Both the position numbers and the translations under genes were made by a program. Below, piece by piece: positions 1 to 10,072 of a DNA stretch of 64,000 bases. Location: positions 38,970,054-39,034,053 of the forward strand of contig OX328123.1 in the NCBI GenBank assembly GCA_946811695.1, in the 5' to 3' direction. This DNA comes from Gonocerus acuteangulatus (lineage: Eukaryota; Arthropoda; Insecta; Hemiptera; Coreidae). Position 1 is the first letter of the stretch. Each line of letters begins with the position of its first letter. The notes under the pieces were generated by a model. That model did not search any database, was not told the DNA's origin, and saw only the letters and a program-made list of their open reading frames with translations.

Positions 1-199
1 CATATCCGCACGTCCGCTCCAGCAACCCTTTAGCCCGCCCATTTACCCCCCGAAAACCCAATAGTTTTGAAAATAGACAAAAGTTTGAATAGTTCTCCTA
101 CATGTTGAGATAGGACGCTCATTTCTGCGTCCCTGAACTACAAATGAGGTGCAAAATAAACCCTTAAAATTATGACATCTCAATGTGGGACACCCTGTA

Positions 200-431
200 T
201 AAGGAAGGGACTGCAGCCGTCCTCCCGAAATGTTTATTTAATCGGTAAGAATGTGTCCAAAAACCTTAAAAATAAATTAAATAAGATCACTTAGTTCAGG
301 AAAAATAATTTTTTTGGGTGTATAATAGCGTTTTAGTTGGCTAACTAATCCAAGTTCTAGATTATTAGTATTCCATAACCCCCAAAAGTTCCCAGCCCCC
401 CCCCCAAAATTATTTCCTATATACGCCCATG
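200..431. mobile_element. CATGGGCG-ended MITE, inverted, incomplete left end
   Basis: Reads in the opposite orientation to the copy at 810 (CTAATCCAAGTTCTAGATTATTAG; TTATTTCCTATATACGCCCAT at the right). The left terminal CATGGGCG is missing. Confidence 0.7.
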
Positions 432-809
432 AGTCATTCCTCGTACGCAGGTCCGGAATTTTCCAAAGAGTAATTTTCTCCTTAAAAAGAGGGAGGAAAC
501 TCGCTGAATGTCCAATTCTGATGTGAGGAATACTTAGTGGAAACTTTTCTTTGATTAATGTTCTATGTTTCATTTTTATAAACTTGAGAATAAATGTATT
601 CCACACCAGAAGATTTCAAATAAAGCAAAAGATATTTTGATCTGCTATCTTAACACAACGAACCATATTTCATTTCTGTTAGTTTTTAAAGATAAACAGT
701 GTAAATAAAATGAACTCCATTTATGTAGCTCTAAAATAAGATATGTCTTACACTGGTTTCTTTCTATTTTATGCTACCAATTAGCTAAAAAAATTGTATT
801 CTCGGGATC

Positions 810-1082
810 CATGGGCGTATATAGAAAATAATTTCGGGGTGGGAGGAAACATTTCGGGGGGGGGGGCTGTGACCATTTCCGGTGTATGGAATACTAACAA
901 TTTAGATCTTGGAAGAGTTTTAGCCAACTTAAACGCTATTACACACAAAATAGAATATGTTTTATGAACTAAATGATCTTATTTAATTTATTTTTAAGGG
1001 TTTTATGCAATTTTTACCGATCAAATCAAAATTTCGGGGGGGGGGGCTGCAGCCCACTCAGCTCCCCTTATATACGCCCATG
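810..1082. mobile_element. CATGGGCG-ended MITE, copy with 8-bp duplication
   Basis: Ends CATGGGCGTATATA and TATACGCCCATG, flanked by TCGGGATC at 802-809 and 1083-1090. Internal G runs (9-11 G) follow each TTTCGG. Confidence 0.85.
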
Positions 1083-1362
1083 TCGGGATCTGCGTCTTAT
1101 TAAAATGTTTTCGTTTTTCCAAGAGTGTATTGAGCACTTATGCTCTAATAGAAAAATATAAACAAAAAATTATCGAGCCAATTGGACGTAATAAAGTCCA
1201 ATATGGGGGCAATAAAGTGTTAAAGCGGAATCAAATACATTTTCCGAGAGTTAAAATAAAACCGATTTTTTTTAACAGTACATTTTTTTTTATGGAACTC
1301 GATCTGCCTGCACCATGATAAAACTTTATAAGTATTGATAAGCGGTATACACAAAACAAAAG

Positions 1363-1806
1363 CAGGGCCGCCACATGGGGGGGGGGGGGGGGAAGCGGGT
1401 ACAGTTGTCCCGGGCCCGGCCTCGCTAATTGGAAAAAATGTATAGGTTATGAGCTTGTAAAAAGAACGGGGTATAGAAATATAGGCGGGCGTAGCCTATA
1501 TTTATTGGAATGGGATCTATATTTTTTTAATGTACATAAACGACAAAACAAGTGCAGTCCCAGGATAGTATATTTCATTAGGAGTCGTAATAAACCTACA
1601 AGTACCGAAACTGACCTTTACTGCACCGATTGTCGGCTTTTATTCTCATTTCGCTCAAAACTCAAGATGAAAATAATTTTAAAATGTCCAAAGTCCTATA
1701 GCAAAGTACTAGAATTTTCAGTCTGGCTCTGAAAAGTGGGGGCCCGGCTCTGAGAAGGGGGCCCGTGATCTGGTCCAGGGCCCGGCTCTGAGATGTGGCG
1801 GCCCTG
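1363..1806. mobile_element. hAT-like non-autonomous element
   Basis: The terminal inverted repeats are CAGGGCCGCCACAT and ATGTGGCGGCCCTG. An 8-bp duplication AACAAAAG lies at 1355-1362 and 1807-1814. Inside are GC-rich repeats of GGCCCGGCTCTGAGA. CAGGG ends with 8-bp duplications are the hAT signature. Confidence 0.85.
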
Positions 1807-2394
1807 AACAAAAGTGCCAATGGTCTAAGAAATCGATACAACAAAAATAAATAAATAAACATTACTTACGTCTCCTGAGACAATTGATAACATTATAATT
1901 AAGGCAAATGAAAAATGAATTTTATTCATTATTCTACAATACGGTCTAGTTCTTTTGAAAGACATTAAGAGACATTGATCAAGGCTCTCTGAGTGAATGA
2001 ATAGATACCGATTTACCTGTCTCCGAACTAATAACACAACTGAAGTCAAATGAGAAACCTATTGTTCGTGCTTTATCGATCAAAGGAATAATGGTCTCAT
2101 TGTGATAGATATTACAGAATATTACGGTGTGCAACTAAACATGATATGGGCCTGACATGCGAAAATGGCTGAGGATCTACGTCCAGGATCGTTAATTTCT
2201 TATATTTTTATTTAAATTAAAACAAACATATAATTTATCAACCACTAGTGAGGCTTGGTGCGGATACAAAATAATAAAATGAGGGGTCAGGTGCAAATAA
2301 GATTTGAAGAAGTATATGTTAACGTTAATTGTTATGAATAATTTAAATATTAATAGAATCCAAAACTCATTTTTTATATTAAATCATGGGCGTA

Positions 2395-2630
2395 TATAGA
2401 AAATAATTTCGGAGGGGGCTGAGACCATTTCTGGTGTATGGAATACTAACAATTTAGATCTTGGAAGAGTTTTAGCCAACTAAAACGCTATTTCACCCAA
2501 AATTGAATATTTTTTATGAACTAAATGATCTTACTTAATTTATTTTTAAAGATTTTATGGAATTTTTGCCGATCAACTCAAAATTTCGGGGGGGGGGGGG
2601 GGGCTGCAGTCCCCCTTATATACGCCCATG
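2395..2630. mobile_element. CATGGGCG-ended MITE, second copy
   Basis: Same ends, flanked by TATTAAAT at 2387-2394 and 2631-2638. The G run near the right end has grown to 17. Shares GATCTTGGAAGAGTTTTAGC with the copy at 810. Confidence 0.85.
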
Positions 2631-2693
2631 TATTAAATCATCAAAATTGGCGAGAAACACTCACTCTCTGGGTGTATGCATATGTATGCACAC

Positions 2694-4093
2694 TAGACAT
2701 GCGCGCCGCGCCGGGTTTTGAGTGGCGCGCCGCCGCCGAGCCTAGTCAGTCGGCGCGCCGATTTCGTACTGGCAATACTGGACGAAAGGGTGTAGCGGGT
2801 GGGTTAGGGTAGGAAAACAGCGAGTGTACTGCGTGGTAACCTGCCGCCATTTTTGGCTTACCTTCTCTTCGAGTAAACGCTTGTGTATAGTGCTATTTGA
2901 TTGAAAAAAAAAACGGAAAATAAAATAATTTTAGGTATATAAAAATGGTATTTAACTCAAAAAATAAATCCAGCTTTTGTGGGAGATATTTTGAAAACCT
3001 TAGACATCTTAGCGCGGTTCCGTTCATATCCCTAGTGTCATTAGCTAAGTAGTATGGAGAGAAGATTGCAACAAGACTGAAGCCAAGATGTTATCAAGAC
3101 TACTTTCATTTGCAATAATTTATCCCATCAATTACTAACTCAAAATGTTGTGTTTTATTTTTTTTATTTATTTATTTTTTATATTTATTTTATAGCTGTT
3201 TCCTTTTTAGTTTATAATTTATTTTGTTAATTGTTCCTTAACCATTTGTAAAAAATACGATATGTATTGGTTCAAATAAATATTGATTGATTGATTAGCT
3301 AAGTAGTAGAAGCAGTTGTTGGTAGGTTTTGATCTTTCGTGAAAAATTTAAAATGAATCTCAAAGAGAAAGAAGATTTAAGGCTCCAAAGCTGGAAACTA
3401 TAGTATTCTAAGCGGAAATGACTCCCCCTACCTTCTCAAGGTTTGCCAAGGGAAACACTATTACCAATACGTTTCCCATTTTCATACCTTATTTTATTAA
3501 AATATTAATTTTACTATTAAATGCGATTGAAAAACAAAAACCAATTAAATCGTTTGGTAAGTGACAAAACCCTGTTGAAAAAAAACAAAACAAAATTAAC
3601 AATTTTGAAGTTTGAAGCATCTATTTCTCGGATTGACATCGCCCCATCAAAAATTACATCTGAACCTTTTTTATAAGGAATTTAGTAAGCTTTCGAATTT
3701 CCACCTTCCACGATTTCCCCCCGTTTTCGGCATATGTAAGATATATGAAAATCCCAAATATATTTTATTTCTTGTACTTCCTTAACTCCAAACGGAACCA
3801 AAATGTATCTACCTTAGTTTAGATGAATATCAAACGTCTGGACCAAGTTTCAACTAAATTAAGCGTTTATGAGTACCCAAACTGAAAATTACTTTGGAAA
3901 ACGAGGTGATTTAATGTTTCTCAAAATGGGTACATATATCGCTTTAAAATGGTTTTATACAAGCCTATGTATAGATATATGTATTTAAATTGTAACGTCT
4001 CCCTTGGGGGTTAAAAAAAAAATAGCCCACGCCGCCGACCATTTTAGTCCAGCGCGCCGCCGCCGGAAAATTCAGCCACGGCGCGCATGTCTA
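2694..4093. mobile_element. 1.4-kb element with GC-rich inverted ends and 8-bp duplication
   Basis: The ends are TAGACATGCGCGCCG and GGCGCGCATGTCTA. ATGCACAC flanks it at 2686-2693 and 4094-4101. The two ends (about 110 and 70 bp) are strongly CG-rich while the interior is AT-rich. No open frame of note. Probably non-autonomous hAT-like. Confidence 0.82.
3055..3293 (+). mobile_element. Short LINE 3' fragment with (TTGA)n tail, nested
   Basis: ATTAGCTAAGTAGTA flanks it at 3040-3054 and 3294-3308. The fragment ends AAATAAATATTGATTGATTG, a tail type typical of I or jockey-like LINEs. It sits inside the 2694-4093 element and so is younger. Confidence 0.8.
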
Positions 4094-4143
4094 ATGCACA
4101 CACATAAATATACTCACCATATTGTTCTGATTAGATATGGTGT

Positions 4144-4373
4144 CATATAAGGGGGGGCTGCCCCCCCCCCCTCCCCGAAATTAGGATTTGATCGGTAAAA
4201 ACGTGTCATAAACCCCTTAAAAATAAATCAAATAAGATCACTTAGTTCATACAAATATTTTATGTTGGGTGTAATGGCGTTTTAGTTGGCTAAAAATATT
4301 TCAAGTTCTAGATTGTTAGTATTCCATACCCCAGAAATGACCCCTCGAAATTATTTCTTATATAACGCCCATG
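4144..4373. mobile_element. CATGGGCG-ended MITE, inverted, decayed
   Basis: Begins CATATAAGGGGGGGCTG, contains AAGTTCTAGATTGTTAGTAT and ends TTATATAACGCCCATG. The left terminus has lost GGGCGT. Confidence 0.7.
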
Positions 4374-4426
4374 TATGCTGTCTAATAGTGAGCCAAGAGG
4401 GAAGAGGCACATCAAGCTATAATATA

Positions 4427-4665
4427 TATCGTCCCTGCCATGTCAAACTATCGAATATGAAAAATCTCGTTTTTATATTAGGGACTTAACTCTTGGAATG
4501 TGAACGATACGGCTTGTCCCAACTCTAACCCCTTTACAGAATAGTCTTTAATGCCTTAAATAAACTATCGAATAAGACCATTTTTCAATATATTACTTCG
4601 TCAATGAATAGAATATGTTCGTTCCTATTTTGCTCTGATTTTCATATTCGATAGTTTGTAGGCGA
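4427..4665. mobile_element. MITE with ATCGTCCCTACCATGTCAAA-type ends, decayed copy
   Basis: Left end ATCGTCCCTGCCATGTCAAA then CTATCGAATATG. Right end CATATTCGATAGTTTG, after which the terminal match is lost. Same family as the intact copy at 60957. Confidence 0.65.
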
Positions 4666-5037
4666 AACTGGGGGAATACCACAATATACCCAGTATTCAG
4701 AATGTTTTTGATGTTCTTGTACCCAGAGCAAACCTCCCCCTCCTGACTAAAATTTTTTTTCCTATTTTTATTGAAATGAGAATGTTTTTTATCCATTATA
4801 TTTTTTACTTTTCTAAAATGCTTATGTTATCAAAGCATTTGTATAACATGATAAGTCAAAGCAGTTTTATTTCCTGTTATCAATATTCAGAGCATGCTTT
4901 TTAATTCTGTTTCAAGCTAGCAGGGAAGAGAATAAATATATTTAAAGTGTGAAATGAATTTTCATTGACCTTTACCCAATTTCAAAAATTCTTAAATCAG
5001 AATTCCTGAAGTTATTTAATGTGTTATTACTTAAGTC

Positions 5038-7508
5038 ACAGATTTAATGTGTGATTTAAAGATCACAGACCAATTGCTAATGATATCTCTTTGGATAAGT
5101 GGGAACAGTTTTTCCTTTCGAAATATCCTCTGAATATAAATAATAATGTTCATTTTTTTGGAGTCGGTATCCCTTTTCTGGATGATTGCTTTACTACAGA
5201 AGAAATCGTAGCAAGTATATCTAAATTAAAAAATGGCACTAGCCCAGGCCCTGATAATATCTCCAATGAATTTTACAAAAGTTTTCCGCAAAATTGGATT
5301 TTGTACATTGTGAGCTTATTTAATAAAATAATGTTATCAGAAATATTTCCCAAACAGTGGTCAGAGTCGAAAATGATAATGTTTTACAAAAAAGGGGATA
5401 AAAGTGATCCTGAAAATTACCGTGGGATATCTCTTACAAACTGCATTCTTAAGATATTCTCCCAAGCTATCCTTAACCGCATAGTGACATGGGATGATGA
5501 AGTTAGAGCTCTGCCAGAATGTCAAGCTGGCTTTAGAAAACAACGAGGCTGTATGGACAACATTTTCGTTTTGATGTCGATAGTACAGATACATCTTCGT
5601 CTTCCTAAGAGATCGGTATATGCAGCATTCATAGACTTCAAACAAGCGTTTGACTCAGTACCGCGGTTGAAATTATGGTATAAGCTGCATGATCTAGGTC
5701 TAAGTCCAAAAATAATAAGACTGTTGAAACATTTGTATGAGAAGACTAATTTCCAATTAGTTTCAAAAGGCGAATGTTCCAAATATATAAAAGCTACGAA
5801 AGGAGTAATGCAAGGAGAGGTCTTAAGTCCATATTTATTCTCATTATTTTTATACGATATTAATAACTTCTTCAAAAGCCAAGGTGCTTCAGGTCTTAGC
5901 ATTGATGGCTACAACGAAGTATTGTTACTTCTATACGCAGATGACCTGATAATTCTCTCTGACAACCCAGTCGATTTGAACTCAAAGTTAAGGATTCTGG
6001 AAAAATATTGTGTAAAAAATGATCTCATTGTCAACTCTCTTAAATCGCAGATCTTACACTTCCATAGAGGGAGGCCGCGCAATCATCCAATTAAATGTTA
6101 TTACAGAGGTGTTGAGATCAGTCAGGTGAAGGGTTTTGTATATCTGGGTGTAAAATTCACAACCTCTGGATTATTTTTAGATTCGACTAACTATGCTGTT
6201 TCAAAATTTAAATCGGCATGTGGCTCGGTATTTAAAATTTTAACTAGAGCAAAATCCCATCACTGGCACACAACCCAGAAAATATTCCAAGCACTGACTA
6301 AATCAGTTCTATTATATGGAGCTGAAATATGGGGTCTGAGATATCTAGATCATATAGAACGGGCAGAAACCAATTTCTACAAAAGACTATTTGACCTCAT
6401 CAAAACAACTCCTAGTCACATTGTAAGGCTAGAAACTGGATCCGACTATGCAAGTAGCCAGGTCATTAAAGCTGCTGTGTCTTGGTTAGTAAAACTACTT
6501 AGAATGGAGGGCGACAGGCTACCCAGGCTCTGCTATAACAGGCTCTATTTACTAGATCAAGAATCATCAAATAAATCTAAGTACAACTGGGTAACCCAAA
6601 TTAAACAAATCTTTAACGGTGATTTTCAAAATATCTGGTTAACCCAAAATTCAAATATTATTGAGAACAATCTAAACGCGATAACAACTAAATACAAAGA
6701 CAATCTAATAAAAAATGATTTGTCTAAAAAACAAAACTCAAACTTCAGCTGTTTCTATAAAAATCTTTCAATAATTCCCGGTGTTCCTCAAAACTATTTG
6801 CTACTAGACATACCATTTCCCATTCTCAAAATAATTATCCAACTCAGAACATCCAGCAAATACGCCATAAAATTCTCATCCAAGTCCATCAAATACACCA
6901 TCAACCCCAGACTCTTGTGCACTCTATGTAATAGTACAGCTGAAGAAACCATATACCACATCCTACTCTACTGTCCTGCTTATGACAACATTCGACAACC
7001 ATTATTCCCATCTACCATTCCACCCGCTGAAGAGAATACATTTCTTGCAATTCTCAATAGTAATAGCAAAGAAACGTTTGTCAGATTTGCCAGCTATATT
7101 TTGAAGATCTTACAACTAAGGTCAGAAATTCTGAAAGATTAAAATGTAAATAAAGAATAATTTAGTAATAATTGTAGTATAATAAATAAAAAAAACTATT
7201 ACTATTAAATATTATTTAATTTAAATAAGAGCTAAGAAGAGATATCTATTTTATTTTAATTACTTCATGTATATTTTTTTTTTTTTAATTTTTTATTTCA
7301 CATAATTATATTTAAGAAAAGAAATTATATTTAAGAATAATTATATTATATAAGAAAAGAACTTACATTGTGTTAATGTTTTATATTAGTGTTTTATTTT
7401 TGTAACCTCACCTATGAATAATTTAATATTACTAACGTAGTAACTAACGGAATTATATAAGTGCTATGAGTTGTAACTCAAAAGCAAATAAATAAATTGA
7501 AATTGAAT
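5038..7508 (+). mobile_element. 5'-truncated non-LTR retrotransposon with 16-bp target duplication
   Basis: The direct repeat TGTTATTACTTAAGTC occurs at 5022-5037 and 7509-7524. Between them is a single 3' fragment of a LINE with a long open frame, an AT-rich 3' UTR and a tail of AATAAATAAATTGAAATTGAA. The perfect duplication and uninterrupted frame indicate a recent insertion. Confidence 0.93.
5055..7142 (+). CDS. Reverse transcriptase ORF2 fragment of a non-LTR retrotransposon
   Basis: Open from 5055 (just inside the truncation point) to TAA 7142, about 695 codons; the codon usable as a start at 5091 is TTG, so the real start was lost. Counting from 5091, RT motifs are in order: GDKSDPENYRGISLTN (102-117), AGFRKQRGCMDNIF (146-159), FIDFKQAFDSVP (180-191; catalytic D182), GVMQGEVLSPYLF (238-250), LLYADDLIILS (280-290; D284, D285). 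A thumb and connector follow, then a C-terminal cysteine-histidine motif CTLCNSTAEETIYHILLYC, as in I, jockey and related clades. The N-terminal endonuclease is missing, so this copy cannot move by itself. It has no stop or frameshift. The exact clade is unresolved. Confidence 0.92.
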   Translation, partial: FKDHRPIANDISLDKWEQFFLSKYPLNINNNVHFFGVGIPFLDDCFTTEEIVASISKLKNGTSPGPDNISNEFYKSFPQNWILYIVSLFNKIMLSEIFPKQWSESKMIMFYKKGDKSDPENYRGISLTNCILKIFSQAILNRIVTWDDEVRALPECQAGFRKQRGCMDNIFVLMSIVQIHLRLPKRSVYAAFIDFKQAFDSVPRLKLWYKLHDLGLSPKIIRLLKHLYEKTNFQLVSKGECSKYIKATKGVMQGEVLSPYLFSLFLYDINNFFKSQGASGLSIDGYNEVLLLLYADDLIILSDNPVDLNSKLRILEKYCVKNDLIVNSLKSQILHFHRGRPRNHPIKCYYRGVEISQVKGFVYLGVKFTTSGLFLDSTNYAVSKFKSACGSVFKILTRAKSHHWHTTQKIFQALTKSVLLYGAEIWGLRYLDHIERAETNFYKRLFDLIKTTPSHIVRLETGSDYASSQVIKAAVSWLVKLLRMEGDRLPRLCYNRLYLLDQESSNKSKYNWVTQIKQIFNGDFQNIWLTQNSNIIENNLNAITTKYKDNLIKNDLSKKQNSNFSCFYKNLSIIPGVPQNYLLLDIPFPILKIIIQLRTSSKYAIKFSSKSIKYTINPRLLCTLCNSTAEETIYHILLYCPAYDNIRQPLFPSTIPPAEENTFLAILNSNSKETFVRFASYILKILQLRSEILKD

Positions 7509-7776
7509 TGTTATTACTTAAGTCGAATACAAATCCTTTAATGTTCATAGATGACTACTTTTAGTTATTCTTCTTTTTGAGTATATTTTAGCACATTTTT
7601 ATCTATTTTATCCTGTCTTTAAAAGAACTTTTAGTTTTATTTATAGTCATTTTTTGTTGTTTCAATACATTCAACAGTATATTTAGGTAGATGCATTATC
7701 AATTGCAAAGGAAACTATGGCCCAAGTGATGAATTCCCTTTAAAAAAAATACTAATTAGCATGGTATTGGTATATT

Positions 7777-7964
7777 TTTTTTTTTTTTTTTTTTTTTACA
7801 GCGCATCAACTGTTTGGCTATTAGCGCCGGGCTATCTACAGGTTGCCACCCTTTTCTAATGCCAACAGCACGTGGTCGGTCACCCATTCAGGTACTGACC
7901 ACGCCCGACGTTGCTTAACTTCGGTGATCTACGAGAACCGGTGTATTCAACGTGGCTATGGCCG
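7777..7964 (-). mobile_element. 5S rRNA-derived SINE (SINE3 type) with target duplication
   Basis: On the - strand this starts in a 5S rRNA-like head (7964-7861, with AGATCACCGAAGTTAAGCAA and GTCGGGCGTGGTCAGTACC). It continues into a tail (7860-7799) and ends in a poly(A) run (+ strand T run, 7777-7798). The 14-bp duplication GGTATTGGTATATT flanks it at 7763-7776 and 7965-7978. The head lacks the first few 5S bases. The tail contains AAAGGGTGGCAACCTGTAG and GCGCTAATAGCCAAAC, shared with the tRNA-headed SINE at 27361. Confidence 0.9.
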
Positions 7965-7978
7965 GGTATTGGTATATT

Positions 7979-9196
7979 ATTTTCCATTAAGTAAATGTTT
8001 GGGGGGGGGGATTATTAGTAAGATTAAACAAATATTTAAATATGCATTGGTGCAATGAACTTCAAAGTGTAGTAAAAAAAAAACAATAAAATCATTTGTA
8101 ATGAGGGTTGGGAGTATATAACCTACGTGAATCTTTATAGATCTTCACTTCTTTCAATTCGGTGTTTTTGTACGATTTAGTACTGTTTATAAAATAATTT
8201 GCATCTACTTTTTTTTATTTAAATATTTTCTTTTAAATGAATGGTTTCTTGCTCATTGACCAATGATTGTCAGCGATCCATTTGATGCCATGTCGGAGTT
8301 AATTTAGAGTAAGAAAATGGGAAAATTATATATTTCTTCTCTGTCATAATTTCGGAATACTCTTTTTAAGAAAGAGCATTGATTTGTCAGTCCCTTCGTT
8401 TATAAGTGCAGACAAATGATCTATCCCAATAAGAGATTTATGTATTTTTCACTTAAAAAATAATCTATAACGTTACAAAATTATTAATATTAAGGCTGTT
8501 CCAATTAAGAAAAACATTTATAGGAACATGTAATTTTTGCCTAAAGTGATCTGTTGAAAACAAATATAGTTAACTAACTTGCTTAAATAAAATGTTGATT
8601 TATCTGTAAGTCTTTTATGAAATAAAACACATGCATTTCAGAAGCCTTGGCAAAATACTACACTTTCATTTCAGAAACCAAAGCAAGAAATTAAAAGTAA
8701 ATACTCCTGTTAATACTTGATTGTATTCCTTTTTATAAATATGTTTGTGCTTTGAAAAGAGAAGTATTGTTTTGAGAAAATATATTCTGCAATCTTTGAA
8801 TTAAGGGACTCTATATATGTATATATTTAAAAAAAAAAAAAAAAGGTACTAATATCTTGAATACTTGGCTTAGAAATTAAATACCTTCATTCATACAGCT
8901 TTGAATTAATTGATATTGTTTTAGTACAGTACTTCAGTCATGCCTCAGTCCTCAATGGATTACACTTTCTGATTCACACCCATAGGTAGAAAGATAAGAT
9001 AAGTCGACAGCTCAGATACCTTATTTATTTTGTAGGTTCCATTTGTACAAATATTTTGAATTTAGAGTTGTTTTATATAAAATTTTGAATTGCACAGATG
9101 CAACCTATAGGGTGAGTTTTATATTCAATATAACAATCAGAAGCAATTGTTGCTTTGTAAAAACCATTCTTAAATCTTGAACGTAAACAGAAATTT
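7979..9196. other. Gene-less stretch upstream of the LRR gene
   Basis: AT-rich, with G10 (about 8001) and A15 (about 8829) runs and a TA-rich patch at 8815. I see no gene or repeat of the families listed. The promoter and 5' UTR of the LRR gene should be here but no clear TATA or initiator stands out. Confidence 0.4.
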
Positions 9197-10000
9197 ATGT
9201 TTTTCAGTATTTTTGTGTTTTTTATGGCAGTACACTGCTGTATAGCAGTTTATTGTCCACATTATTGTCGCTGTCTAATATCACAGGGGCTTCGTCATGT
9301 TCAATGTATTGGAAGAGGTCTTATATCCGTCGAATTAGATGTACCTAGAACAGTTCAGTGGCTTGAATTATCAAATAATTCCATATATGAATTAAGAGAC
9401 CACATCTTCGAAGTAAGTAATTCCTGAATTGGCTAAAAAAAACCTTTGATTTAAATAATACATGAATAATAGGATTTTTGAATGAATTTGATTTTATTAA
9501 GATAAAATATGGAACCCTGCTTTACCTCCCTTTTATGAAAGAGCAGTCCTCAAAGAGAATCAAGTGTTTGATTTTAACAAACGTGTCAGTTTCACACACA
9601 ATTGACTTAACATTTCCATGCTTGCCAAACTCACCAACAAAAGCAATTTCCACAGAAATTTGTTTATTGGCTTCAAAAGTCTTTAAAAAATTGTATTTCT
9701 TACTCAGGAAAACTTTTTTATACTTTTGAATCTTTTTGATTTCTCCAAACAAATTAATGAAATTGAATAGAGCCAATTAAAAGGAGATACAAAGTGAAAA
9801 GAACAAACAATAATAAAGTTCATAATAGTACCATAAAATTGTGATAATTCCACTTAAACTTCATTCAATTATTATTTTTTTTTTAAATAAGCTTAATTAT
9901 ATAAGCTTAATATTAATTTATATAAGCTTATTTTTCAACAATGATAGATCTTCAATAGTATCACGGAGATTTTTGAGCATGTGGGAGAGCAAACAGACAG

Positions 10001-10072
<72 letters not shown>

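Noticed and set aside
7861..7973. 5S rRNA gene
   Set aside because: It lacks the first bases, is fused to a tail and poly(A), and has a target duplication, so it is a SINE.
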